Assembly: GCA_028752905.1 (NCBI GenBank)
Contig: JAQNBH010000004.1
Coordinates: forward strand, 2,030,610 to 2,094,609
DNA from: Cladorhizidae sp. MBARI D1340-BT2
Lineage: Eukaryota > Porifera > Demospongiae > Poecilosclerida > Cladorhizidae
DNA length: 64,000 nt
Direction: 5' to 3'
In this document: one piece after another, positions 22,919 through 34,600 of the stretch
Layout: each line of letters opens with the position of its first letter
Numbering within the stretch: position 1 is the first letter of the stretch
Translations under genes and position numbers: made by a program
Notes under the pieces: model-generated
The model's input: only the letters and a program-made list of their open reading frames with translations
What the model was told of the DNA's origin: nothing
Databases searched by the model: none

Positions 22919-25650
22919 GCACCTAGCATGGTTATATATCTAGAATGGTTATACACCTAGCATGGTTATACACCTAGCATGGTGATACACCTAGCATGGT
23001 TATACACCTAGCATAGTTATACACCTAGCATGGTTATACACCTAGCATAGTTATACACCTAGCATGGTTATATACCTATCATGGTATTACACCTATCATG
23101 GTATTACACCTAGCATGGTTATATACCTAGCATGGTTATACACCTAGCATGGTATTACACCTATCATGGTATTACACCTAGCATGGTTATACACCTAGCA
23201 TGGTGATACACCTAGCATGGTTATACACCTAGCATGGTTATACACCTAGCATGGTTATACACCTAGCATGGTTATACACCTAGCATGGTTATACACCTAG
23301 CATGGTTATACACCTAGCATGCTTATACACCTAGCATGGTTATACACCTAGCATGGTGATACACCTAGCATGGTTATACACCTAGCATGGTTATACACCT
23401 AGCATGGTTATACACCTAGCATAGTTATACACCTAGCATGGTTATATACCTATCATGGTATTACACCTAGCATGGCTATACACCTAGCATGGCTATACAC
23501 CTAGCATGGTTATACACCTCGCATGGTAATACACCTAGTATGGTTATATACCTAGCATGGTTATACACCTAGCATGGTTATACACCTAGCATGGTTATAC
23601 ACCTAGCATGGTTATACACCTAGCATGGTTATACACCTAGCATGGTTATACACCTAGCATGGTTATACACCTAGCATGTTTATATACCTAGCATGGTTAT
23701 ACACCTAGCATGGTTATACACCTAGCATGGTTATACACCTAGCATGGTTATACACCTAGCATGGTTATACACCTAGCATGGTTATATATACCTAGAATGG
23801 TTATATACCTAGCATGGTTATACACCTAGCATGGTTATACAACTAGCATGGTTATACACCTAGCATGGTTATATACCTAGCATGATTATACACCTAGCAT
23901 GGTTATACACCTAGCATGGTTATACACCTAGCATGGCTATACACCTAGCATGGCTATACACCTAGCATGGTTATATACCTAGCATGGTTATACACCTAGC
24001 ATGGTTATACACCTAGCATAGTTATACATCTAGCATGGTTATACACCTAGCATGGTCATACACCTAGCATGGTTATACACCTAGCATGGTATTACACCTA
24101 GCATGGTTATACACCTAGCATAGTTATACACCTAGCATGGTTATACACCTAGCATGGTTATACACCGAGCATAGTTATATACCTAGCATGGTTATATACC
24201 TAGCATGGTCATACACCTAGCATGGCTATACACCTAGCATGGTATTACACCTAGCATGGTTATACACCTAGCATGGTTATACACCTAGCATGGTTATATA
24301 CCTAGCATGGTTATATACCTAGCATGGTTATACACCTAGCATGGTGATACACCTAGCATGTTTATACACCTAGTATGGTTATACACCTAGCATGGTTATA
24401 CACCTAGCATGGTTATACACCTAGCATGGTGATACACCTAGCATGGTTATACACCTAGCATGGTTATACACCTAGCATGGTTATACACCTAGCATAGTTA
24501 TACACCTAGCATGGTTATATACCTATCATGGTATTACACCTAGCATGGCTATACACCTAGCATGGCTATACACCTAGCATGGTTATACACCTCGCATGGT
24601 AATACACCTAGTATGGTTATATACCTAGCATGGTTATACACCTAGCATAGTTATACACCTAGCATGGTTATATACCTAGCATGGTTATACACCTAGCATG
24701 GTTATACACCTAGCATGGTTATACACCTAGCATGGTTATACACCTAGCATGTTTATATACCTAGCATGGTTATACACCTAGCATGGTTATACACCTAGCA
24801 TGGTTATACACCTAGCATGGTTATACACCTAGCATGGTTATACACCTAGCATGGTTATATACCTAGAATGGTTATATATACCTAGCATGGTTATACACCT
24901 AGCATGGTTATACACCTAGCATGGTTATACACCTAGCATGGTTATATACCTAGCATGATTATACACCTAGCATGGTTATACACCTAGCATGGTTATACAC
25001 CTAGCATGGCTATACACCTAGCATGGCTATACACCTAGCATGGTTATATACCTAGCATGGTTATACACCTAGCATGGTTATACACCTAGCATGGTTATAC
25101 ACCGAGCATAGTTATATACCTAGCATGGTTATATACCTAGCATGGTCATACACCTAGCATGGTTATACACCTAGCATGGTATTACACCTAGCATGGTTAT
25201 ACACCTAGCATAGTTATACACCTAGCATGGTTATACACCTAGCATGGTTATACACCGAGCATAGTTATATACCTAGCATGGTTATATACCTAGCATGGTC
25301 ATACACCTAGCATGGCTATACACCTAGCATGGTATTACACCTAGCATGGTTATACACCTAGCATGGTTATACACCTAGCATGGTTATATACCTAGCATGG
25401 TTATATACCTAGCATGGTTATACACCTAGCATGGTTATACACCTAGCATGTTTATACACCTAGTATGGTTATACACCTAGCATGGTTATACACCTAGCAT
25501 GGTTATACACCTAGCATGTTTATACACCTAGTATGGTTATATACCTAGCATGTTTATACACCTAGTATGGTTATATACCTAGCATGTTTATACACCTAGT
25601 ATGGTTATACACCTAGCATGTTTATACACCTAGTATGGTTATATACCTAG
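22919..25650 (+). repeat. 18-bp minisatellite, right part
   Basis: Continuation of the array interrupted at 19511, about 150 further copies of CCTAGCATGGTTATACAC. Blocks such as the one near 23440-24000 reappear near 24510-25080, again showing higher-order duplication. The array ends at TATACCTAG, followed by unique sequence. Confidence 0.97.
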
Positions 25651-26369
25651 TAGTAGTGGATCGTTGCATGTATGGCCCTGTTCAGCCAGTAGTGGAAACA
25701 GTTAGTCGAGGGAATGCACTGCTGAAGTTCGAGTGTGAAGCAAAAGTGATAAACAATTTCAAGTATTTTTCTTTAAGAAAATGCAATAAAACCCAACTTT
25801 TAACCATTATTGTACTATATATTGTAGTATTTGAACAAATTTTAATGAAAAAAGATTCAATTGATTAAAATATTAAAATATTGAAGTATTTACATTTGAT
25901 TTTACCGTTTAGGATATTTTTAAAGGGGTGGTGTTTTTTTAAACCCCCAACCGGCTTTTTTTTACCCCTTTCATGGGGTAAAAAAAACACACCATATTTT
26001 TATTAATATTTCATTATAGGACATGGGATATATTTTTTTAATTTATGTAGTCATCATTTGATAGTAAAGTACTAGAGGATGGCACATGTGTTTTTAGTAA
26101 ATCCTTTACTCTGGCTCTTAAAAGGTAAAGTTAAGGGAAACGGCTTTTTTTAAACCCCAATTGACTATATTGGACGTACCCACACTCTGTTCTGCCTTCT
26201 CCTATTCCTCCTCCTACGCCTCCTGAGCAAAAGAATCAAAATAATAGCCTGCTTCACTGCCGAACTTCGAGTCATAAGTCATAGCGTAGTCGAGGGTGTG
26301 GCAAGGTAAAGGGTCGTTCCTCAATTGGGCTTGCAGTGACGGAACTAAACGGTGAAACGCTAATTTGTG
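25651..26369. other. Unique AT-rich sequence with an inverted repeat
   Basis: No gene recognised. At about 25926-25997 an imperfect inverted repeat pairs GGTGGTGTTTTTTTAAACCCC-like sequence with GGGGTAAAAAAAACACACC, which could be a transposon end or a hairpin. A stretch with several CG dinucleotides lies near 26260-26370. Confidence 0.4.
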
Positions 26370-27262
26370 ACTTCGTTGTGGTTGCCGTTTAAAATCTTTG
26401 TCACTGAAGTTGGACAGGCCACAAGGTGAAACTTAACGCTACATTGGTTAGTGACGGCTTACTCTCCTGCAATGCTGGTGAAGAAGCAAGTCTGTGATTG
26501 AGTTGATCTAATACTGGTAAAGGGTGGCTAAAGTAGTAGACTTGTTGGTTGATGTGTTGCTCTAGGCACTCCAGCCTACCTCTCAATATGCACACATGGA
26601 GAGGGTCTGGGCAAACTGGCAGCATAGCTTTGTGCTGCACAATGCACAGAATCCATGATCATGCACTACCCACATTTGCTACCTGCAACAGGGGCACCTT
26701 CTTCATGACTACATTTAATAACAGCACTGCTATCCCATAGCTTATGGTTGCTAGGGACATCTCTGATGGTTGCTAGAGATTAACTTGAAAACTGTCATTA
26801 AAAGACAGATCCTTCTCGTTGACCTTTGACCTTGCACCTTATCCCTTGCTAAGGGTCAACTTGGGAAATGCTCTGTCAAGTTATGTTCATGCCACCTAAT
26901 TAGGACTTTGACCTTTAACAGTTATTTTGTTCACACACACAGACAGACATTGAGGAGGTGATAATACAACTTAGTTGGTGTGACTATACTGCTGAGGTAT
27001 TTCTTGAAGATGTCCACATACGACAGGTGAGCACACGCCAGAAATACTTTACACACGTCCCCTTGGTACACTTTGCTTGAGGTGGAGGTCCGTATGGGGA
27101 GGGAGGGGCACATTTCTCTGTGTGTATGTCAGCGTATAAGACTTGGGTGAAGAGGTGTGGTCAGTGTGTTACTATGTATATTATATATATATATGTATAT
27201 ATGTGTCCGAATGCAATGACTAAGGTTAGGTTTGGACAATGACTAGGGTTAGGGCTTGGACA
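26370..27262 (+). repeat. Dispersed duplication module, copy 1
   Basis: Collinear with 55882-56765 from the shared GTTGTGGTTGCCGTTTAAAA through the CACACACAGACAGACATTGA stretch to the first units of the 24-bp TTAGGG-bearing satellite (27216-27262). Over the part compared base by base (about 190 bp near 26930-27130) there were 8 substitutions. Small indels occur elsewhere. Here the satellite stops after about two units and a different 30-bp array follows, whereas copy 2 leads into more than 7 kb of it. Confidence 0.88.
26943..27026 (+). CDS. Candidate 84-bp exon, unknown protein
   Basis: An open stretch of 28 codons, beginning TDIEEVIIQLSW, follows a pyrimidine-containing tract ending in CACACACAG and is followed by a consensus donor (CGACAG then GTGAGC). 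Its phase is 0 at both ends. The protein is not recognised, and it does not match the part of GCP3 expected before the exon at 28864. The opposite strand is also open here and translates plausibly, so strand and reality are uncertain. Copy 2 of this module (56440-56523) keeps the splice sites but has an in-frame stop. Confidence 0.25.
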
Positions 27263-27890
27263 ATGTCTGTGTGCTAGACACATGCTTAGCTACCAGCTGT
27301 GTGGTAGACACATGCTTAGCTACCAGCTGTGTGGTAGACACATGCTTAGCTACCAGCTGTGTGGTAGACACATGCTTAGCTACCAGCTGTGTGGTAGGCA
27401 CATGCTTAGCCACCAGCTGTGTGCTAGACACATGCTTAGCCACCAGCTGTGTGGTAGACACATGCTTAGCTACCAGCTGTGTGGTAGACACATGCTTAGC
27501 TACCAGCTGTGTGGTAGACACATGCTTAGCCACCAGCTGTGTGGTAGACACATGCTTAGCCACCAGCTGTGTGGTAGACACATGCTTAGCTACCAGCTGT
27601 GTGGTAGACACATGCTTAGCTACCAGCTGTGTGGTAGACACATGCTTAGCCACCAGCTGTGTGGTAGGCACATGCTTAGCTACCAGCTGTGTGGTAGACA
27701 CATGCTTAGCTACCAGCTGTGTGGTAGACACATGCTTAGCTACCAGCTGTGTGGTAGACACATGCTTAGCTACCAGCTGTGTGGTAGGCACATGCTTAGC
27801 TACCAGCTGTGTGGTAGACACATGCTTAGCTACCAGCTGTGTGGTAGACACATGCTTAGCTACCAGCTGTGTGGTAGACACATGCTTAGC
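27263..27890 (+). repeat. 30-bp minisatellite A
   Basis: About 21 very uniform copies of a unit containing GACACATGCTTAGCTACCAG followed by CTGTGTGGTA. Variation is limited to a few sites (TACC/CACC, AGACA/AGGCA, GGTAG/GCTAG). Open frames on both strands (for example CVVDTCLATS repeats) result from the 30-bp period. Confidence 0.97.
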
Positions 27891-28640
27891 TGCTAGAACT
27901 TCATAGGCCTTGGCCCTGCACTACTAGAACTTCATAGGCAGTAGCCCTGCACTACTAGAACTTCATAGGCAGTGGCCCTGCACTACTAGAACTTCATAGG
28001 CAGTAGCCCTGCACTGCTAGAACTTCATAGGCTGTAGCCCTGCACTACTAGAACTTCATAGGCAGTAGCCCTGCACTGCTAGAACTTCATAGGCAGTAGC
28101 CCTGCACTGCTAGAACTTCATAGGCTGTGGCCCTGCACTACTAGAACTTCATAGGCAGTAGCCCTGCACTGCTAGAACTTCATAGGCTGTGGCCCTGCAC
28201 TACTAGAACTTCATAGGCAGTGGCCCTGCACTACTAGAACTTCATAGGCTGTGGCCCTGCACTACTAGAACTTCATAGGCAGTAGCCCTGCACTGCTAGA
28301 ACTTCATAGGCAGTAGCCCTGCACTGCTAGAACTTCATAGGCAGTAGCCCTGCACTGCTAGAACTTCATAGGCTGTGGCCCTGCACTACTAGAACTTCAT
28401 AGGCAGTAGCCCTGCACTGCTAGAACTTCATAGGCTGTGGCCCTGCACTACTAGAACTTCATAGGCAGTGGCCCTGCACTACTAGAACTTCATAGGCTGT
28501 GGCCCTGCACTGCTAGAACTTCATAGGCAGTGGCCCTGCACTACTAGAACTTCATAGGCTGTGGCCCTGCACTACTAGAACTTCATAGGCAGTAGCCCTG
28601 CACTGCTAGAACTTCATAGGCTGTGGCCCTGCACTTCTGA
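27891..28640 (+). repeat. 31-bp minisatellite
   Basis: About 24 copies of a 31-bp unit with CTAGAACTTCATAGGCAGTA followed by GCCCTGCACTG. Two variant sites (GCAGT/GCTGT and AGCC/GGCC, ACTA/ACTG) alternate in patterns that repeat in blocks. It abuts the 30-bp array directly. Confidence 0.96.
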
Positions 28641-28863
28641 AGGTTGTGGATAGGCCCTACAAATAAGCAACAAAAACATACTAAGAATATTACGAACAAC
28701 TAGAGACAGTTGAAGCTAAAGATTGCGAGGCTTCAACAAGTTTGTGCTATACACACATACATGTATATACTGTACACATATACATGTACATGTACATTAC
28801 GTGTGTGTGTGTGTGTGCATGTTAATTAATTAGCAGCTCCAGCTGACAGTAACTTCTCATTAG
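28641..28863. other. Intron end upstream of the GCP3 exon
   Basis: Unique sequence with a GT-rich microsatellite (28800-28817) and ending in AACTTCTCATTAG, the splice acceptor of the following exon. No further exon was recognised here. Confidence 0.5.
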
Positions 28864-29136
28864 GTGCTGGAGTGCAGCTGGGCGGGGCTGCCCGCTAAAG
28901 TTGAGGGGGCAATGGATTTGGACCAGGTGATACAGGCGCATGACCACTTCCTGGATCATGTGACCCGCCAGTGTCTGTTAGACGATACCTCCCAGACCCT
29001 GCTGACTCAGCTCCGAGCTATCTACGACTTGATCATACAGTTCAAACACAAGCAGGCCACCATGCTGGGGGTGTGGCTTCAAGAACTGGAGCGGAGAGAA
29101 GCGCTGGCTACTTCAAGGGACAAACTAGCAGCGCAG
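28864..29136 (+). CDS. TUBGCP3: Gamma-tubulin complex component 3-like gene, internal exon near the 3' end
   Basis: The exon follows an acceptor CTTCTCATTAG and ends at a consensus donor GCGCAG/GTGAGG. It has 91 codons, phase 0 at both ends. It reads VLECSW at the start, then DLDQVIQAHDHFLDHVTRQC, then LLDDTSQTLLTQLRAIYDLI and LQELERRE. This matches the C-terminal helical domain of GCP3 (Spc98), where the family has ...DLDHIIAAHEvFL...CLLD.dS..LL.QLRa.fD.I...ALEELqRR. GCP3 is a core subunit of the gamma-tubulin small complex; its C-terminal half binds gamma-tubulin in microtubule nucleation at centrosomes and spindle poles. The last exon appears to be at 44293-44445. The connecting 25-45 codons were not found, and all earlier exons lie outside the window or were not recognised. 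Confidence 0.88.
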
Positions 29137-29187
29137 GTGAGGAGAGGGGTGTGGTTTGGAGGGAGTTGGAACACCTAATTCTTGTAG

Positions 29188-30930
29188 TATCACATATGGA
29201 GCACACCACTGCTAATAGTGTCCCCACATGGAGCACACCTGCTAATAGTGTCCCCACGTGGAGCACACCTACTAATAGTGTCCCCACGTGGAGCACACCT
29301 ACTAATAGTGTCCCCACGTGGAGCACACCTACTAATAGTGTCCCCACGTGGAGCACACCAGCTAATAGTGTCCCCACGTGGGGCACACCTGCTAATAGTG
29401 TCCCCACGTGGAGCGCACCTGCTAATAGTGTCCCCACGTGGAGCACACCTGCTAATAGTGTCCCCACGTGGAGCACACCTACTAATAGTGTCCCCACGTG
29501 GAGCACACCTACTAATAGTGTCCCCACGTGGAGCACACCTGCTAATAGTGTCCCCACGTGGAGTACACCTGCTAATAGTGACCCCACGTGGAGCACACCT
29601 GCTAATAGTGTCCCCACTTGGAACACACCTACTAATAGTGTCCCCACGTGGAGCACACTTACTAATAGTGTCCCCACGTGGAGCACACCTACTAATAGTG
29701 TCCCCACGTGGAGCACACCTGCTAATAGTGTCCCCACGTGGAGCACACCTACTAATAGTGTCCCCACGTGGAGCACACCTACTAATAGTGTCCCCACGTG
29801 GAGCACACCTACTAATAGTGTCCCCACGTGGAGCACACCTGCTAATAGTGTCCCCACATGGAGCACACCTACTAATAGTGACCCCACGTGGAGCACACCT
29901 GCTAATAGTGTCCCCACGTGGAGCACACCAGCTAATAGTGTCCCCACGTGGGGCACACCTGCTAATAGTGTCCCCACGTGGAGCACACCTGCTAATAGTG
30001 TCCCCACGTGGAGCACACCTGCTAATAGTGTCCCCACGTGGAGCACACCTACTAATAGTGTCCCCACGTGGAGCACACCTGCTAATAGTGTCCCCACGTG
30101 GAGCACACCTGCTAATAGTGTCCCCACGTGGAGCACACCTACTAATAGTGTCCCCACGTGGAGCACACCTGCTAATAGTGTCCCCACGTGGAGCACACCT
30201 GCTAATAGTGTCCCCACGTGGAGCACACCTACTAATAGTGTCCCCACGTGGAGCACACCAACTAATAGTGTCCCCACGTGGAGCACACCTACTAATAGTG
30301 TCCCCACGTGGAGCACACCTGCTAATAGTGTCCCCACGTGGAGCACACCTGCTAATAGTGTCCCCACGTGGAGCACACCTACTAATAGTGTCCGCACGTG
30401 GAGCACACCTGCTAATAGTGACCCCACGTGGAGCACACCTGCTAATAGTGTCCCCACGTGGAGCACACCTGCTAATAGTGTCCCCACGTGGAGCACACCT
30501 ACTAATAGTGTCCCCACGTGGAGCACACCTACTAATAGTGTCCCCACGTGGAGCACACCTACTAATAGTGTCCCCACGTGGAGCACACCTGCTAATAGTG
30601 TCCCCACGTGGAGCACACCTACTAATAGTGTCCCCACGTGGAGCACACCTGCTAATAGTGACCCCACGTGGAGCACACCTGCTAATAGTGTCCCCACGTG
30701 GAGCACACCTACTAATAGTGTCACCACGTGGAGCACACCTGCTAATAGTGTCCCCACGTGGAGCACACCTACTAATAGTGACCCCACGTGGAGCACACCT
30801 GCTAATAGTGTCCCCACGTGGAGCACACCTGCTAATAGTGTCCCCACGTGGAGCACACCTACTAATAGTGACCCCACGTGGAGCACACCTACTAATAGTG
30901 ACCCCACGTGGAGCACACCTGCTAATAGTG
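29188..30930 (+). repeat. 30-bp minisatellite B with a CACGTG box in nearly every unit
   Basis: About 58 copies of a 30-bp unit with GTCCCCACGTGGAGCACACC followed by TGCTAATAGT. The palindrome CCACGTGG is kept in all but a handful of copies (CACATG, CACTTG variants). It begins about 50 bp after the GCP3 exon donor, so it lies within the intron. Long frames on both strands (for instance 28971-30959 plus and 29108-30916 minus) are by-products of the 30-bp period. Confidence 0.97.
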
Positions 30931-31890
30931 TTCAGCCCATCTTCAGGGGAAGCTATTAGAAACCTCCTCTCATAGCCTTACCTTCACTTACTCTTAGTGT
31001 TCAGCCCATCTTCAAGGGAAGCTATTAGAAACCTCCTCTCATAGCCTTACCTTCACTTACTCTTAGTGTTCAGCCCATCTTCAAGGGAAGCTATTAGAAA
31101 CCTCCTCTCATAGCCTTACCTTCACTTACTCTTAGTGTTCAGCCCATCTTCAGAAGAAGCTGTTAGAAACCTCCTCTCATAGCCTTACCTTCACTTACTC
31201 TTAGTGTTCAGCCCATCCTCAAGGGAAGCTGTTAGAAACCTCCTCTCATAGCCTTACCTTCACTTACTCTTAGTGTTCAGCCCATCTTCAAGGGAAGCTA
31301 TTAGAAACCTCCTCTCATAGCCTTACCTTCACTTACTCTTAGTGTTCAGCCCATCTTCAGGGGAAGCTGTTAGAAGCCTCCTCTCATAGCCTTACCTTCA
31401 CTTACTCTTAGTGTTCAGCCCATCTTCAGGGGAAGCTGTTAGAAACCTCCTCTCATAGCCTTACCTTCAATTACTCTTAGTGTTCAGCCCATCTTCAGGG
31501 GAAGCTGTTAGAAACCTCCTCTCATAGCCTTACCTTCAATTACTCTTAGTGTTCAGCCCATCTTCAGGGGAAGCTATTAGAAACCTCCTCTCATAGCCTT
31601 ACCTTCACTTACTCTTAGTGTTCAGCCCATCTTCAGGGGAAGCTATTAGAAACCTCCTCTCATAGCCTTACCTTCACTTACTCTTAGTGTTCAGCCCATC
31701 TTCAGGGGAAGCTATTAGAAACCTCCTCTCATAGCCTTACCTTCACTTACTTACTCTTAGTGTTCAGCCCATCTTCAGGGGAAGCTATTAGAAACCTCCT
31801 CTCATAGCCTTACCTTCAATTACTCTTAGTGTCCAGCCCATCTTCAGGGGAAGCTGTTAGAAACCTCCTCTCATAGCCTTACCTTCACAG
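30931..31890 (+). repeat. 69-bp minisatellite
   Basis: About 14 copies of a 69-bp unit with TTCAGCCCATCTTCAGGGGA, then AGCTATTAGAAACCTCCTCT, then CATAGCCTTACCTTCACTTA. It joins the preceding 30-bp array at a shared TAGTG, suggesting the two arrays were brought together at a short homology. Confidence 0.96.
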
Positions 31891-32439
31891 GCAAAACTTC
31901 CATAGTACAACCTGCCAGCGCAAGGTAGTGAGAGGATCTCACACCAGTTGGGAATATGCAAGGGCATTACATTGTGGTGACCCTTTACCCTATATGTATT
32001 GTTTTAAATATAAATATTGGTTTCCAAAAAACCATATTATTACAAAACTTATGTATCTGCTAAAACTGACTTGGGAAGGTTCTTGGGAAGGTTCTTGGCA
32101 GTATAAACGATCTAGGTTGTTTATACAGTAGCTCCAGTAACACTTCCAGTGCACCTCATTCTTCTCCAAGCAGCATTAGAGACAAGGGCATTTATCTTCA
32201 AGGAACTATGTATTGTGTGTCTATCTATCTATCAATTCCCCCCCCCCCCCCCCCCCCCCCCCCCGAGCACATACCCCTTCCCACATGACAGAATACACTA
32301 CATAACATGACTGTACTCAGGATTTACTAAAGCAGCAACAGCTTCTACACAGTATGAACCCTGCCCCAAGATATATATATGATATATTGTATGTAAATAT
32401 ATGAACAGATATACTATCTATGTAGAGAACCAACATATA
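31891..32439. other. Intronic unique sequence with CTAT repeat and poly-C
   Basis: No exon recognised. A short (CTAT)n stretch near 32219-32232 is followed by a pure poly-C tract of about 30 bases (32238-32264), then AT-rich sequence. Confidence 0.5.
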
Positions 32440-33728
32440 CCGGACCCTTCACCTATCAATATAGAGAATAAACTTCAACCCTTTACCTACACATTTTCAG
32501 GTCCCTTTACCTATCAGTGTAGAGAACAAACATTTACAGGACCCTTTACCTATCAGTGTAGAGAACAATCATTTACAGGACCCTTTACCTATCAGTACCC
32601 TTTACCTATCAGTGTAGAGAACAATCATTTACAGGACCCTTTACCTATCAATGTAGAGAATAAACATTTACAGGACCCTTTACCTATCAATGTAGAGAAT
32701 AAACATTTACAGGACCCTTTACCTATCAGTGTAGAGAACAAATATTTACAGGACCCTTTACCTATCAGTGTAGAGAACAAACATTTACTGGACCCTTTAC
32801 CTATCAGCGTAGAGAACAAATATTTACTGGGTCCTTTACCTATCAGTATAGAGAACAAACATTTACAGGACCCTTTACCTATCAGTGTAGAGAACAAACA
32901 TTTACTGGACCCTTTACCTACCAGTGTAGAGAACAAATATTTACTGGGTCTCCTTTACCTATCAGTATAGAGCCTATCAGTATAGAGAACAAACATTTAC
33001 AGGACCCTTTACCTATCAGTGTAGAGAACAAATATTTACAGGACCCTTTACCTATCAGTGTAGAGAACAAATATTTACTGGACCCTTTACCTATCAGCGT
33101 AGAGAACAAATATTTACTGGGTCTCCTTTACCTATCAGTATAGAGAACAAACATTTACAGGACCCTTTACCTATCAGTGTAGAGAACAAATATTTACAGG
33201 ACCCTTTACCTATCAGTGTAGAGAACAAACATTTACTGGACCCTTTACCTATCAGTGTAGAGAACAAACATTTACTGGACCCTTTACCTATCAGTGTAGA
33301 GAACAAATATTTACTGGGTCTCCTTTACCTATCAGTATAGAGAACAAACATTTACAGGACCCTTTACCTATCAGTGTAGAGAACAAATATTTACAGGACC
33401 CTTTACCTATCAGTGTAGAGAACAAACATTTACTGGACCCTTTACCTATCAGTGTAGAGAACAAATATTTACAGGACCCTTTATCTATCAGTGTAGAGAA
33501 CAAATATTTACTGGGTCCTTTACCTATCAGTTTAGAGAACAAACATTTACAGGACCCTTTACCTATCAGTGTAGAGAACAAATATTTACAGGACCCTTTA
33601 TCTATCAGTGTAGAGAACAAATATTTACTGGGTCCTTTACCTATCAGTTTAGAGAACAAACATTTACAGGACCCTTTACCTATCAGTGTAGTGTAGAGAA
33701 CAAACATTACAGGACCCTTTACATAATA
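32440..33728 (+). repeat. 39-bp minisatellite
   Basis: About 33 copies of a 39-bp unit with CATTTACAGGACCCTTTACC followed by TATCAGTGTAGAGAACAAA. Variants include ACTGGACC, ACTGGGTC and shortened units near 32596 and 32960. A block of about 185 bp recurs near 32950, 33120 and 33315. Frames reading NKHLQDPLPISVE are by-products. Confidence 0.96.
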
Positions 33729-34600
33729 CATCTCGCTGAAATTTGATGCTGGTGGAGCTTTTATGACCTAACCGAAATGTGAGCTTACCAAGCACTCTAC
33801 TATTACGCACAGAGTAGCAAAAGGCAAAGTTACAGCCCTGGACATTGAGTTTTTCTGAATGTCATATTTATGTTTTAATTTTGCACAAATTTACAATGAC
33901 ATGGTACAATTACTCCAGGCAAGCACTCCATTGATGTGGCTATTCGGTAAAGTATCTCTCACTCTGGCTGCTGTCATCAGCCTTCGAGGTCTGTCATGAA
34001 AAAGGTGCTGGATGTTTAGAGGAACACCCTTTATATTTAAGAGGAACTTGTTCTTTATATATATATAAAATATATTATATATGGATTTAAAATTTTCTAA
34101 CTTACAAACCTTTTGTGCTTCACATGCGTATATATACCCAATATTTATACATGTGAGGCCATATATGAATGTTGCTTAAATAATTACTTATATGTGTCTA
34201 TTTTATATGCCCTATATACACACCTGATCCCCTAACATACATACATTTACTCTCTACTCAGTATAATGCATATAATGTCTTTACTACTAGTTCATAGATG
34301 CAATCATGTATTCTTCTTACATTTTCTAAATGACATGTCTCTATAATTACATTCTTATAACCACCTATAATTAGATTTGTGCCTATAACTACATTCATCC
34401 CTTATTTTCACTTTTCACATATCCATGTCACATATCCATGTCACATATCCATGTCACATATCCATGTAATTATTTCATGCATATTTTTTATAATGTTCCC
34501 ATATAATTACGTGCACCCGCTTTAATTACATGCATGTATATGTTCCTATAAAAATCTAAAATTTACTTAACTTCTAGTGTAAATCCTCATAGTGCTCTCT
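33729..34600. other. Intronic AT-rich sequence
   Basis: No gene recognised. Contains four tandem copies of a 13-bp CATATCCATGTCA unit near 34417-34467 and several TATATA stretches. Two open pieces near 33850-34000 show no known domain. Confidence 0.4.

Noticed and set aside
26401..26640. Minus-strand open stretch with HINQQVYYFSHPLPVLDQLN, faintly like the COG3 family
   Set aside because: The resemblance is a short loose pattern, neighbouring sequence does not continue the family, and the second copy of the module is frameshifted here.
26931..27113. Minus-strand open stretch with VFLACAHLSYVDIFKKYLSS as a Rho-GEF (DH) exon
   Set aside because: Only a vague hydrophobic pattern match; splice signals are weaker than on the plus strand.
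28971..30959. 662-codon plus-strand frame and overlapping long frames on the other frames and strand
   Set aside because: They arise from a 30-bp (10-codon) tandem unit without stops; three frames are open at once over the same DNA, and no domain or start context is present.
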